From positions 62,001 through 126,000 of the forward strand of contig JAAXNY010000003.1 of the NCBI GenBank assembly GCA_013420905.1: DNA of 64,000 nucleotides, written 5' to 3'. Every line of letters begins with the position of its first letter. The first letter of the stretch is position 1. A program made the position numbers and the translations under genes. Source of the DNA: Collybia mongolica. Its lineage: Eukaryota; Basidiomycota; Agaricomycetes; Agaricales; Clitocybaceae. Below, piece by piece: positions 12,960-22,930 of this stretch. The notes below the pieces were generated by a model that was given only the letters and a program-made list of their open reading frames with translations, ran no database searches and was not told where the DNA came from.

Positions 12960-13420
12960 CGAAGGAATACATTCGCAGGAGGAATCCCGGTACGCTGCCT
13001 CTGCTCGAAAATAAAGGGAGAAAAGCAGGAGGAAACTCGGTACGTTGGGTATCGGCTGGAGTGGGATTGGGGACTGAAAGGTTCCTATTCCAAAGGGGAG
13101 TGAGCCCTCGACGGCTCAATGTTCCAAGTCTGATGTACTGGTTGATATACGTGGCTTTTCGGCGGGGGTCAGATGTCAGCCATGGAGGGGCGGAAACATG
13201 TTGTTCGACGAACCTCGCGTATACGTGCCTAAAGAAACGAGTTAGCATTGGTCCGAGGATGCGTTGATGGGGCTGAGGATCAACGAACCTCGTTGTGCCT
13301 TCAGGTCAAATGAGTACGTCGGGACTCAAGCCGTTTTCGCGGGTGGTCAGGCGGTTGTTGCGTCGTAGGTGCACGGTTGGGATTGTATATAGAACCTAAG
13401 TGATAGAGTGGGTCAGCATG
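12960..13420. repeat. Mixed R2/R3 repeat fragments
   Basis: 12960-13150 is a partial copy of R2 with a pair of ~22-nt motifs (CGCAGGAGGAATCCCGGTAC at about 12974 and AGCAGGAGGAAACTCGGTAC at about 13024, 50 nt apart). 13150-13420 (R3) is repeated in direct orientation at about 18050-18300. It carries a half-palindrome TTCGACGAACCTCGCG at 13203. No coding sequence is supported. Confidence 0.6.
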
Positions 13421-13439
13421 AGCGAGACGATGCTCAGTT

Positions 13440-14330
13440 AATGAACCTTGTCATACGGTGTGAGTATGTCTCTCTTTACAGGCGAAGTTGAGTTTTTGAG
13501 TAGGCGCAGGAGTTTGTGTGGGCTGGAGTGGGCCCCGATGCACGAGAACAGCGAGGTTCGACGAACCTCGGGTGTCGAGTTTGGATGGAGGAATCAGGCG
13601 ACAAGAGATACAGGCGCAGGAGCAGACCCCGTACGCTGTAGTAATCCGAGGGGTGTAAGACAGACGCAGGAGCAGACCCCGTACGTTGTGTAGTGGTGGG
13701 AGCGGAACAGGTTGCGGAACAAGTGACGAGTCCGATAATTGAACCGATAGACCGCCGGTGTTCCAGACTCGGTGATCTCGGCGATAAGTTGTCACCTGAC
13801 TGTTGAATTGTTCTTTGGGCGCGTTTTCGTCACTTCTTCCTTTCCACCCCATCCCCACCGACCTTTCACCACACCACGACGACCTCAACAACAACGATCC
13901 ACTTGGTGTTGCGGGGCCTGCTCCCAATACCATCTTCTCTCTTCGTTCTACAGTAGAGTTGCGGGGTTTGCTCCTGACACTACTCCTTCCTCCTCGACGC
14001 CTCACCTGTGCTTGCGGCCCTCTGAACTCGGTCATACTCGCGTAACTTTTCAAGGGTTACCTAGCGCTCTTCCCTTGGACTGCCCCTGAGGATTCTCGGT
14101 CATTCATAGAAAAGGTTTCGGGTCAGTTGGAGCTCCGTACGTCCGTGACGATTATCCTGTCATGCATAGCTAACAGTCTCCCTCAGGTTTCCATTTATTT
14201 TTGCTTGGCTTCCCTTCGTCGTGCTCGCCAGTCGATTCGTAGCACCGGCTTCGTTACACTCAGCAAGTATCTAGTTCATATTGCGGCCCTTTGTACAATA
14301 AATCAACAATACGTTACAATATGAACGATC
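13440..14330. repeat. Dispersed repeat R1, copy 2 (inverted relative to copy 1)
   Basis: Matches the reverse complement of 1340-2240 nearly throughout. It contains the palindrome at 13552-13570 and two copies of CAGGAGCAGACCCCGTACG about 48 nt apart (near 13617 and 13664). It continues directly into a relic of the gene found at 1-1332, so the duplicated unit included gene and repeat together. Confidence 0.75.
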
Positions 14331-14535
14331 GGAACTTCGAGTGACACCGACTGCCATAAGTTCACTTGCCACGCCATGTAACACAATTAATTGGGGCTCA
14401 TAGTCTCGCCATATAGTCGTAGCCTCCCCATTCATACTTCGTCGCCTTCCCCACGCAACCCTAAAGGTGATCCAAACGCGACATGTTGGTTGGTTCCGAG
14501 ATATACACGGCGTATTATAAGACGGCGGGAAGATG
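14100..14535 (+). pseudogene. Decayed 5' fragment of the 1-1332 gene
   Basis: The sequence at about 14320-14520 matches the reverse complement of 1150-1340, including the start region (ATGAACGATCGG at 14324) and the stretch encoding the SPYSRxLPIHTSSPSPR segment. The frame is broken immediately: a TGA follows ATGAACGATCGGAACTTCGAG. Similarity stops near 14535. This is a truncated, non-functional copy. Confidence 0.7.
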
Positions 14536-14589
14536 AGACACTAGGTCTCGCACATACTTTGCACTGTTCAAACGCGTGATATTTCTGGC

Positions 14590-14815
14590 TTCCCGCTCAG
14601 TCAACTATGTCACAGTGCGAATCGTTTCCCCAGGCTAGGCTATTACCCCATGGAGAGCCCAGCCCGACATCGACGTCCACATACTAGGTGCCGTGCCTGC
14701 TAGTTGAGTCGTAGTAGAGGCGGTTTTGTTGAAAGGTAGCGAACATGCCACTGGGTAAGCATCTTACTTGTGAACGCTGATTGTCTGTTGCGCCTGCGAG
14801 CCCTAAACATCAGAC
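14590..14815 (-). pseudogene. Decayed fragment of the 10145-12810 gene
   Basis: On the minus strand this piece resembles 10740-11110, including segments corresponding to GTWYVDVG, LGSPRGN and the FRARRRNGQ region, with many stops and a large internal deletion. A second small fragment of the same gene (TCGGAGACAGTGGCGGAATG) lies on the plus strand at 14915-14955. The two orientations show that several rearrangements followed the copying event. Confidence 0.6.
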
Positions 14816-15200
14816 CGTTCCCTTCCAGACTCCGTCAATTACATCCCAGGGTCCCCGATGTCTCATTACCGTCCCCAGTCCCGTACCAAGGGTCGTTGTA
14901 CAGATGTACCGTCGTCGGAGACAGTGGCGGAATGGCCTGCGAAGTATGGGGATGAAATGATAATCCGTGGTTCGTCGAACCTCGCGCGGAGGTCTGCTGT
15001 AATAGAGCGCGATAAAACTAACACGGAAACGGAGCTTTAACAGACATAGTAACATTCTGCTCGAATCATTGTACTTGCCATCAACGAGCGCATGGCCCTG
15101 AGGTCCATAATGAGTCTCACGAAGGAGGCCGGTGTGGAGACGATTCGGCGGGCGGTCTGTAAATCCGTGCCATTTACTACAGAATTAGAAGGGGCGTTTC
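14815..15200. repeat. Rearranged copy of 9460-9700
   Basis: 14815-14905 is a direct match to about 9540-9635 (CCCCGATGTCTCATTACCGT and flanks). 14960-15050 matches the reverse complement of about 9460-9530, including a palindrome-related sequence at 14968-14983. No gene is supported. Confidence 0.5.
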
Positions 15201-16282
15201 GGCAAGATGAGGTACTGACTTACTGGCCAAGATAATGCATGCTTGGGAGGGACGACTGTCATCAACGAGAATGACATCCCAAATGCATACACAGGAGCAA
15301 ACCCCACATGTTGCACTATCCTGCGTAGGAGCAAACCCCGTACGCAGATGCGGGCCAGTTTACCACTAAGAGTCCTAGTGCGAAGGATGCAATATTGGAG
15401 AAGTGTGGAGTTCGAAACGCCGCACCGGCTATCCAAACAAACAAGAATCATACGATCAACAAATAATTGACAAAAAAAATTCCTCTCCCCATTCTTACCG
15501 TCTTCATTGCGTCCGAGCTGCTCCACTTTCGCAAAAACTGTAGCCACTTGCCTTAGATCGACTTACGGGGGTTACTCCTGAGTCTGGTTTGGTTTAACAA
15601 CGTACGGGGAGCTCTCCTGCGTCTGTGACTTGATGCCGCTATACATCTCTTGCATGCGCATACGGCTTCGATAAATACACTTGAACAAATGTCTAGCCTA
15701 ACGACTTCTCCAGATACATCTGGTCACCTTACCAGTGAGTGTCCTGCTTGCGTTCCTAAATCCCCGTCAGTTTTGTCTTATGATATGCTTCCTAGTTATT
15801 GGAGTATCATACGAATTCCATTCTTAAGCTCCACGGGCCGTTTCCTCAACTCTACGTAAGTTTCTTTTGCTTTCCTTCTTATGGATATCTGATTATTTCC
15901 TTCTAGTTAGTTGGTCTCGAAATCTTCCATATGTTCCTGAAGCATAAACAACCAAGAGTCTCGAATGAGGTATACTGCATCCGCTGCTAATCTAATTTTG
16001 CCTTCTGAAACATGGATCCAGGTGTTAATGCCGCCTCCTCAAACGTCATATTTGTCTGGTGGAGTTTTTTGGGGGGCTTGAGTTTTCTCTTGGCTACATT
16101 CCGTTATAGTGTAACTGATATTTTTCATGTAAACTCTTTCGGACTATATACAGTATTATTACGATCTCTTTTCTGTATAAAAAGGTGAGGGGTGAAAGGA
16201 TATTCGTCATTCACCTCGTAGTATTTGGACCTCCAGACTTGCCCCTCCGACCTCCACACCGCTCACTCACTTTGCTCAAAAT
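15200..16282. repeat. Inverted copy of the helicase upstream region
   Basis: Corresponds to the reverse complement of about 8380-9420. A pair of ~22-nt motifs is visible near 15294 and 15327 (ACAGGAGCAAACCCCACATG and TAGGAGCAAACCCCGTACG) and diverged forms near 15555 and 15600. It leads straight into the start codon region of the truncated helicase copy. Confidence 0.65.
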
Positions 16283-16800
16283 ATGCCTAGCCATATAGTT
16301 CACGGCACACTCACCCAGCTGAACGTCATGCACGACGGCGCGCCCTGGGGATACCCTCGCTGGCAGCGTAATACTGGTGTGAAGCATGGGCTGTTTCCGG
16401 ATGACGATTCCCTCCTTCCCGAGGGTTGGACACGAGAAACCGATCTCGCTGTTGCCACGGTAATTATTTTTCTTGTGAATTCTGCGGCCGGTATTTGATG
16501 TGCTAAGCTCCTTCGTAGGACCAACCCTGGGGTGCTCAGGAAGAACACCAGGTTATCGGCAGAGCGCTCCGACAACCCCAGGAAGAGACTGTCGTTACCT
16601 ATACCTTCTTGGTGACGGATACAGCAGACATGGTTTTGTCTTCTCTAGTGCGTGAGAAGAAATCCTCGATGGACGCTTTCCTCGATAAAAGAAAGGGCAA
16701 AGGTGCGTCGTATCACTCGACTCCTCTTGTTCGATTATGACAAGTCGTTCAGAGATGTATGGCCTGCTCTCGGGAAAGTCTTAAGTGGATCCTGAGGATG
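16283..16800 (+). pseudogene. SNF2-like helicase copy lacking the ATPase core
   Basis: The first ~60 codons match the start of the helicase at 3212-8373 (MPSHIVHGTLTQLNVMHDGA...LPEGWTRET). They then join in frame to DLAVATVIIFL, which corresponds to motif V of the full gene. The next exon is still open and reads HQVIGRALRQPQEETVV (motif VI), followed by the K/E-rich segment, up to a GT donor near 16693. About 3 kb containing Walker A, the DEAH box and motif III are missing. With the ATP-binding half gone it cannot be a helicase. It is most likely a relic, though a short expressed product cannot be excluded. Confidence 0.7.
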
Positions 16801-16859
16801 TTCCGGCAAGCCGTTTTGGCTGCCACCGCAGTAATATGATATCAATTCCATTGTTACGA

Positions 16860-17480
16860 GTTTACTAGTCTACCCATGTACTCAAACACAACTATGACTT
16901 TTTGTTTCGCAACCTGTTCTATCTCAGGCCAGATTTCTGGAGTTTAGGGTCATGCCAGGTAGCGCGCGGTCATAGATATCATCAAACGGGATCGAGCATT
17001 CTATTAAAGTGAGTCAGTACAAGCTAGAGACACAGGGAGGTTCGACGAACCTCGCACGTATGTACACGGTCAATCAAGCTGTTGTTTACGACGGTGATCA
17101 GGTATTTGGACATCTGAGTTGGAGGAAGGAAGGCGCAGGAGAAACCGCCGTACGCGGCCTCCATTCAAAGTGGAGAAAAAAACGCAGGAGGAAACTCCGT
17201 ACGTTGCGCATTGGCTGGAGTGGGATTGCGGAGTGGGTAGTTTTTTATTCCAGGAGGGAGCCAAGGCCTTGTAAATTGGATTCTTTGAATATTTGGGATG
17301 TGGAAGGGGACGAGTTGATCCTTGCGCAGTAGACTTGAGAGAGTGCCGGTGGGGATCAGACCCCGTTACACGAGAAAGGCGAGGTTCGAGGAACCTCGGG
17401 TATACAGGACTTCACGAGGGGAACCGGGTCAGTACTGAGATGGCAATGATCTCGCAGGCAGAGGCACTGACCGTATAACT
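16860..17480. repeat. Dispersed repeat R2, copy 2
   Basis: Reverse-complement match to 2540-3190. It carries palindromes at 17037-17053 and 17381-17397 and a motif pair (CAGGAGAAACCGCCGTACGC near 17130, CAGGAGGAAACTCCGTACG near 17180, 50 nt apart). Confidence 0.7.
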
Positions 17481-17559
17481 TGGTTTTGGCCTCAAATCGA
17501 TGAGCACGCTACGTCGTCAAGCGGCTTTTCGGCGAAGATCAGATGCCAGCCCTGTGTAA

Positions 17560-18310
17560 ACGCTCGGGAAAGTTGAGGTTCGACGAACCTTGCCTGCTAG
17601 AAACAATGATTCGTATGTTTGAGGCGAAGGACTATAAGCGCAGGAGAAATCCCCGTGCGCTGCGTCTGCTCGAATAAAGAAGAGAAACGTAGGAGGAAAT
17701 TCCGTACGTTGGGTATCGGCTGGGGTGGGATTGTGAGTGGGGAGGTTCCTGTTCCAGAAGGGAGTGAGCGTCGCGACCCGACGGCTTGATGTTCCAAGCC
17801 TTATATACTGGTTTCTTTGAATATTTGGGATGTGGAAGATGGCAGGTTGATCCCTGCACAGTAGACTCCTAAGAGTGCCGGCGGGGATCAGACGCGATGA
17901 AAACGAGAAAGGCGAGGTTCGAGGAACCTCGGGTATACAGGATTCTACGAGAGAATTGCATTAGTACTGAGGTGGCGATTATTTCACGGACAGAGACACT
18001 GACCGTACAACTTCGTTTGGCCCTGAAATCGGTTGAGAGTACGCTTCGTCAAGTGGCTTTTCGGCGGGGGTCAAATGTCAGCTATGGAGGGGCGGAAACA
18101 TGATGTTCGACGAACCTCGCGTATACGCGCCTAAAGAAACGAGTTAGCATTGGTCCGAGGATGCGTTGGTGGGGTTGAGGTTGAGGATCAACGAACCTCG
18201 TTGTGCCTTCAGGTCAAACGTGTACGTCGGCACTCAAGCCGTTTTCGCGGGTGGTCAGGCGGTTGTTGCGTCGTAGGTGCGCGGGAGGGATTGTATATAA
18301 AATCTACACG
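17560..18310. repeat. R2 copy 3 fused to R3 copy 2
   Basis: 17560-18000 resembles R2 again, with palindromes at 17575-17591 and 17914-17930 and a motif pair near 17640 and 17690. 18050-18310 duplicates 13150-13420 in direct orientation. No coding sequence is supported. Confidence 0.65.
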
Positions 18311-18369
18311 AAAGAATTGGTCAAAGTGAGCAGGAAGACACTCTTTTGACGAACTTTGTCCATCTGAGG

Positions 18370-19120
18370 TAAGTTCCTTTTGACAGGCCACGTTGAAGTT
18401 TTGAGTAGGCGCAGGAGTTTGCGTGGGCTAGAGTGGGCCCCGATGCACGAGAACGGCGAGGTTCGACGAACCTCGGGTGTCGAGTTTGGATGGAGGAATC
18501 GGGCGACAAGAGATACAGGCGCAGGAGCAGACCCCGTACGCTGTAGTAATCCGAGGGGTGTAAGACAGACGCAGGAGCAGACCCCGTACGTTGTGTAGTG
18601 GTGGGAGCGGAACAGGTTGCGGAACAAGTGACGAGTCCGATAATTGAACCGATAGACCGCCGGTGTTCCAGACTCGGTGATCTCGGCGATAAGTTGTCAC
18701 CTGACTGTTGAATTGTTCTTTGGGCGCGTTCTCGTCACTTCTTCCCTTCCACCCTCATCCCCACCAACCTTTCACCACACCACAACGGCTTCATCAACGA
18801 TCCACCTGGTGTTGCGGGGCCTGCTCCCAATACCACCTTCTCTCATCGTTCTATAGTAGAGTTACGGGGTTTGCTCCTGACACTACTCCTTCTTTCTCGA
18901 CGCCTCACCTGTGCTTGCGGCCCTCTGAACTCGGTCATACTCGCGTAACTTTTCGAGAGTTACCTAGCGTCCTTCTGTTGGACCGTCTCTGGGGTCAGTC
19001 GGAGCTCCGTGCGTCCGCGACGATGGTCCTCTCGTGCATCGCTAACGGTCTCCGTCAGGTTTCCATTCCTTGGCTGCTCTTCGTCCCGGTGGTCAGCGTC
19101 CCCCTGCCGCTCTAACTTCT
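18370..19120. repeat. Dispersed repeat R1, copy 3
   Basis: Direct match to 13450-14200, with the palindrome at 18458-18474 and two CAGGAGCAGACCCCGTACG motifs near 18520 and 18568. Identity is high, implying a recent duplication or ongoing gene conversion. Confidence 0.75.
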
Positions 19121-20980
19121 CTCATTGTGCTTCGCAGAGCGCTTTACTTTGTAATTGTAACTTCCACGTCTGTCCGTAAGTCGTCTCATTCTTCTCGTAG
19201 CGTGTACAAGCTAAATTGTTCTCAGCCGATCTACTACACCATTTGACGATAATCCGCAAGATTCAAGGATCGCTCTTAATTCCAAAAACCCACATCCGTT
19301 CCCGCCCCACATACTATCTACTTACTTCCCCTCCCCAGTTTCGTGATAGCCATTCGGTCACCATCGCTGCAAAATAAAAATAAATTGTCGTTCCCATTTA
19401 GAAACTCGTGAACATAATTAGAACTTCATCTCTATAACATAGATATGGTGTTGTGTCTTTTCGAAAGTCATCGCACCCCTGTCAACATCGTGGCTAGTGA
19501 TGCCCAGGAGATGAGTTGACGATTACGGGATTTCAGTTTATGAAGTCCGAAGAACGCCGCGCACAGCACTGACGAACAGGAACCCTCGTGGCAGGTGGTG
19601 TGGATATTGTGAGCCGGAAGTAAGGGATAGCAGTGAGAAGTCGGCAGCGGAATGCCAGTACGCGACGTTCGGAAACTTTGTGCACGGAAGCCATAAAGGG
19701 AGGGATTGAGGGTGTTTCTGTCCCGGGGGAGAGGGTTACTCGATGCGATGTGTAAAAGATTCCGCGGAGAGATATACTGCAGGTATTGGGGATGTCATAT
19801 CTCACACGAAGGTTTGGCGGCTTAATCTAAAAGAAGGCATTTTTCCTCAGCATATAGCTCACTTGAAGATCTCTATTTGCTAAGGTGACTACTCCGTCTT
19901 TCTTAACCCTGACCACCATATTACAGTGAGTCCCTAACTTTCGAATAGCTTCTGTTTTTTTTTTCGCACACGACGCAACCTCTGCTAACAAACTTTATAC
20001 TTCACTTCAAGCGGTCTTATAATTCAATCAACCTCACTCTCTTGTCCCACCACCACCACTTCCATGCCTATCATCTCGCGCGGTATAACGTGGGTTTCGT
20101 CTCTCCGTCTCGCCCTCCCGCCGGCGTTCCTTGGTGTTTTTTCTCGGGAAAGGATTCACAAGGTACGTTTCTCTTCATATCGAGCATCGCGTAACTCATT
20201 CCCTTTGAGATTCTTATGGAGTCCGTTCGCCGAGCAGGTCTTCCGGCATCGCGGTTGGTCGAGCGTTTCTTCGAGGATGAGGCGTCGGTAAGTTTTGTTT
20301 CTTCGCTTCTTGCTTCGGCCTTATAGTACATAGGATCCTCACTGGCGCGAGGACACTATGTGCCCGGTGAGTTGACTTGATTTGCCCACCCCCTCCTCGT
20401 CTAAGTCCTTCAAGATCTGTCTCGAAGATCCAGCCCCTCGCGAACCGCATCTCCTCACTTGTACGTGCCGTCGCTTATGGTACTGCCAGGTAAGTCGAAT
20501 CCCCTTCGCAGACAGCTAACTTACACAACTTAAATACAGAAATGCGTCTTCAACCTGCCGACCATGGGTGAGAACGATGATAGAATGGCCTGTAAGTCTT
20601 TCATTCTGATCGTTTTAGTAGTCTAATTTCGGGGTAGGCCCTATTTGCGCCCGTCCCGCTCTTGCTATTCATTTTGGTTGGCTGGCCGATTGAGCCGCCG
20701 TTGTTCTATTCAATGTAATTACTCTACCTACCTTCCATTTGTATATAATCTTGTAGTCTAGTATTTTTTGATAGTGTTTCTTGGCGATTAATAGATACTT
20801 CTAATATTTAATTGCATCACACTAATACCTGCATCTTTGTTCAGTTCGACCTTGGCTCTTCGTCAACCAGAATAATCAAAAGAACAAGACTGAATACTGC
20901 TCCCGGCTGTGCGATAAAAAGGTGAGTCTTATGAGCATTGTCGAACTGAAGTCCTGCAATTTACAGTTACAAAATGAGCA
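19121..20980 (+). other. Possible small multi-exon gene, unrecognised
   Basis: A plausible start (ATGCCTATCATCTCGCGCGG at 20064) is followed by stretches separated by good donor and acceptor signals: GTACGT at 20163, GTAAGT at 20290, GTGAGT at 20369, GTAAGT at 20491 and later GTGAGT near 20921. Hand-splicing gives short pieces including MESVRRAGLPASRLVERFF. I recognise no domain, exon choice is uncertain, and the stretch 19121-20063 holds nothing I can name. It could equally be an untranslated leader or a relic. Confidence 0.25.
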
Positions 20981-21810
20981 GAACGCGAGGTTCCACGAAC
21001 CTCGCTTTCATCCTTGGTGTTATCGCACGGGAGGTATGCATATTGTGCGAGGCTCGACAAGTCTCATCTTCGGTCATTGAATAAGGCCCACAAATGTCCC
21101 GAGGCACGACCGAACCAACATAACCAAACCAGCCACCCCTAGTCGCAGCAGCATCAGGTGAGTAAATGTGAGGCTCGACGAACCTCGCCTATCTCACGCG
21201 AGGTATTGAGTTAGTGTAAAAATTCCCGGTCCTACTGGCGAGGATATCCCATGTACGAACAGCTGATCAAAGATTGCGCCCGGGTTCAAATAATGTGAGT
21301 AGGTTGAGTAGGTTATCAAACGGGATTGGCCACTCGTTATCGAGTTCCAGGTGTGCCATTCTCGAGGCTCATCAAACCTCATTCCACCCTTCGGTGATCT
21401 TGCTATTATTCTAGTTAGTTATCTCATCATTACTTAGGGCTATCGGTGTACTCGAGTTCTTCTGACCTCAGATAGAATTGTCAAGGTGGTGTCTATCACC
21501 TAGAATTGCATTCCACAAAGTTGATTTCGAGGATCACCGAGCTCTGCCCGCGCCACACTTTGTCGTCTAATTAGTTTCTTAGTTGTTACTGCTGTATTCT
21601 TCATGGCTTCGCATTGGACCGTCAGACGGTCAGTTCTAACCAAACCAACCAAACCAAACACATCATCCCCGGTTTTCTCGCGTTCGAAGCGAGGCTCATA
21701 GAGTCTCGTCTCATAGTCTCTCTCATCACCCAGCAAACACCAGTGAACAAAATGTGAGGTTCGTGGAACCTCGCATCTATTGGAGCATTTGGAAGTGTTG
21801 TTACTCGGAA
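20960..21810. repeat. Gene-free stretch rich in palindromes and GT-AG-like signals
   Basis: Contains palindrome-family members at 20987, 21169 and 21755 and diverged ones near 21040, 21364 and 21690. AACCAAACCAACC-type runs occur near 21120 and 21640. I see no supported coding sequence. Confidence 0.45.
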
Positions 21811-22330
21811 ACGCGAGGTTCGACGAACCTCACACACCAGAATTGTTATCAAGAAATTGCATTTGGTGGGCTCTGATTGATGATCAATAGTAGTAATAAA
21901 ATAGAGCGAGCCGAGGCTTACAATGCCAAACTTCTTAGACTCTTCATTTTTATCCTCATCAGCCTATTGAGGCATTTGGGAACATGGACTCAAGGATGTG
22001 AGGTTCGTCGAACCTCATGTGCTAGTATGTTTGTTCAAGAGAGTAGGCATGATAGACTCAGAAGTAAATGTGAGGTTCGACGAACCTCACACACCAGAAT
22101 TGTTGTTGTTATCAAGAAAATTCATTTGGTGGGCTCTGATTGATGGTCAATAGTAGTGATAAAATAGAGCGAGCTGAGGCTTGCAATGCCAAATCTCTTA
22201 GACTCTTCACTTTTATCCTCATCAGCCTATTGTGGCATTAGGGAACATGGACTCAAGGATGCGAGGTTCGTCGAACCTCATGTGCTAGTATGTTTATTCA
22301 AGAAAGTAGACATGATAGACTCAGAAGTAC
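21811..22330. repeat. Tandem duplication, unit about 258 bp, two copies
   Basis: 21814-22071 and 22072-22330 are near-identical direct copies. Each starts with GAGGTTCGACGAACCTCACA, continues through TTTGGTGGGCTCTGATTGAT and a TTTTATCCTCATCAGCCTAT stretch, and has a second palindrome (GAGGTTCGTCGAACCTCATG) about 190 nt in. Differences are a few substitutions and a short insertion. Confidence 0.85.
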
Positions 22331-22384
22331 AATGGTAGTAGTAGTAAAGTTGAATGAACTGTACCTATGATGGAAAGGAATTCC

Positions 22385-22790
22385 ATCTGTCTCTCAATCC
22401 TACTCCCAATCCCTGCTCATCTCTGCTCATCCCTGCTCCCAATCCCTGCTCATCCCTGCTCATCCCTGCTCCCAATCCCTGCCCATCCCTACTCCCAATC
22501 CCTGCCCATCCCTGCTCATCCCTGCTCCCAATCCCTGCTCATCCCTGCTCATCCCTGCTCCCAATCCCTGCCCATCCCTACTCCCAATCCCTGCTCATCC
22601 CTGCTTATCCCTGCTCCCAATCCCTGCCCATCCCTACTCCCAATCCCTGCCCATCCCTACTCCCAATCCCTGCTCATCCCTGCTCATCCCTGCTCCCAAT
22701 CCCTGCTCATCTCTGCTCATCCCTGCTCCCAATCCCTGCCCATCCCTACTCCCAATCCCTGCTCATCCCTGTAATTTAAATCCCTGTTCA
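22385..22790. repeat. Minisatellite based on ATCCCTGCTC / CCAATCCCTG
   Basis: About 400 bp of short direct repeats mixing CATCCCTGCT and CCCAATCCCTGC units, with occasional CATCCCTACT variants. It ends in ATCCCTGTAATTTAAATCCC and then TAGCCCCATAACCCTAACCC, entering telomeric sequence. A related array with the same type of junction is at 44930-45130. Long reading frames here are an artefact of the stop-free repeat. Confidence 0.9.
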
Positions 22791-22818
22791 ATCCCTGTCC
22801 AATAAAAAAATAGCCCCA

Positions 22819-22842
22819 TAACCCTAACCCTAACCTAAATTG
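22819..22842. repeat. Interstitial telomeric repeat (CCCTAA)n, tract 1
   Basis: ATAACCCTAACCCTAACCTA followed by AATT, then the 3' cleavage-product sequence of the hammerhead ribozyme unit (GCTTGTTTGTAACG). The C-rich strand is on the plus strand, so the telomere-proximal side was to the left. Confidence 0.9.
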
Positions 22843-22913
22843 CTTGTTTGTAACGCAACTCATCGTACCAAAGTCACTCGCAACCTCGCTTCGCTCGGTT
22901 GCTCGTTCCTCCC
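22842..22913 (+). mobile_element. Short Penelope-like element fragment starting at the ribozyme cleavage site
   Basis: This ~72-nt sequence is identical or nearly so to 24845-24917 and 43688-43757, the part of the repeat that lies 3' of the hammerhead cleavage site. It ends in a hairpin-prone GCAACC...GGTTGC and CTCGTTCCTCC, followed at once by CCCTAACCC. It is bounded on both sides by telomeric repeats. Confidence 0.75.
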
Positions 22914-22930
22914 TAACCCTAACCCTAAAA
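22911..22930. repeat. Interstitial telomeric repeat, tract 2
   Basis: CCCTAACCCTAACCCTAAAA, abutting the 5'-truncated reverse transcriptase fragment on its right. Confidence 0.9.

Noticed and set aside
22354..22779. Long overlapping plus-strand reading frames rich in NPCPSLL
   Set aside because: They are translations of a stop-free minisatellite; several frames are open at once and none has a splice or family context.
22385..22790. Possible CRISPR array
   Set aside because: Repeats are short, contiguous and lack unique spacers, and the genome is fungal.
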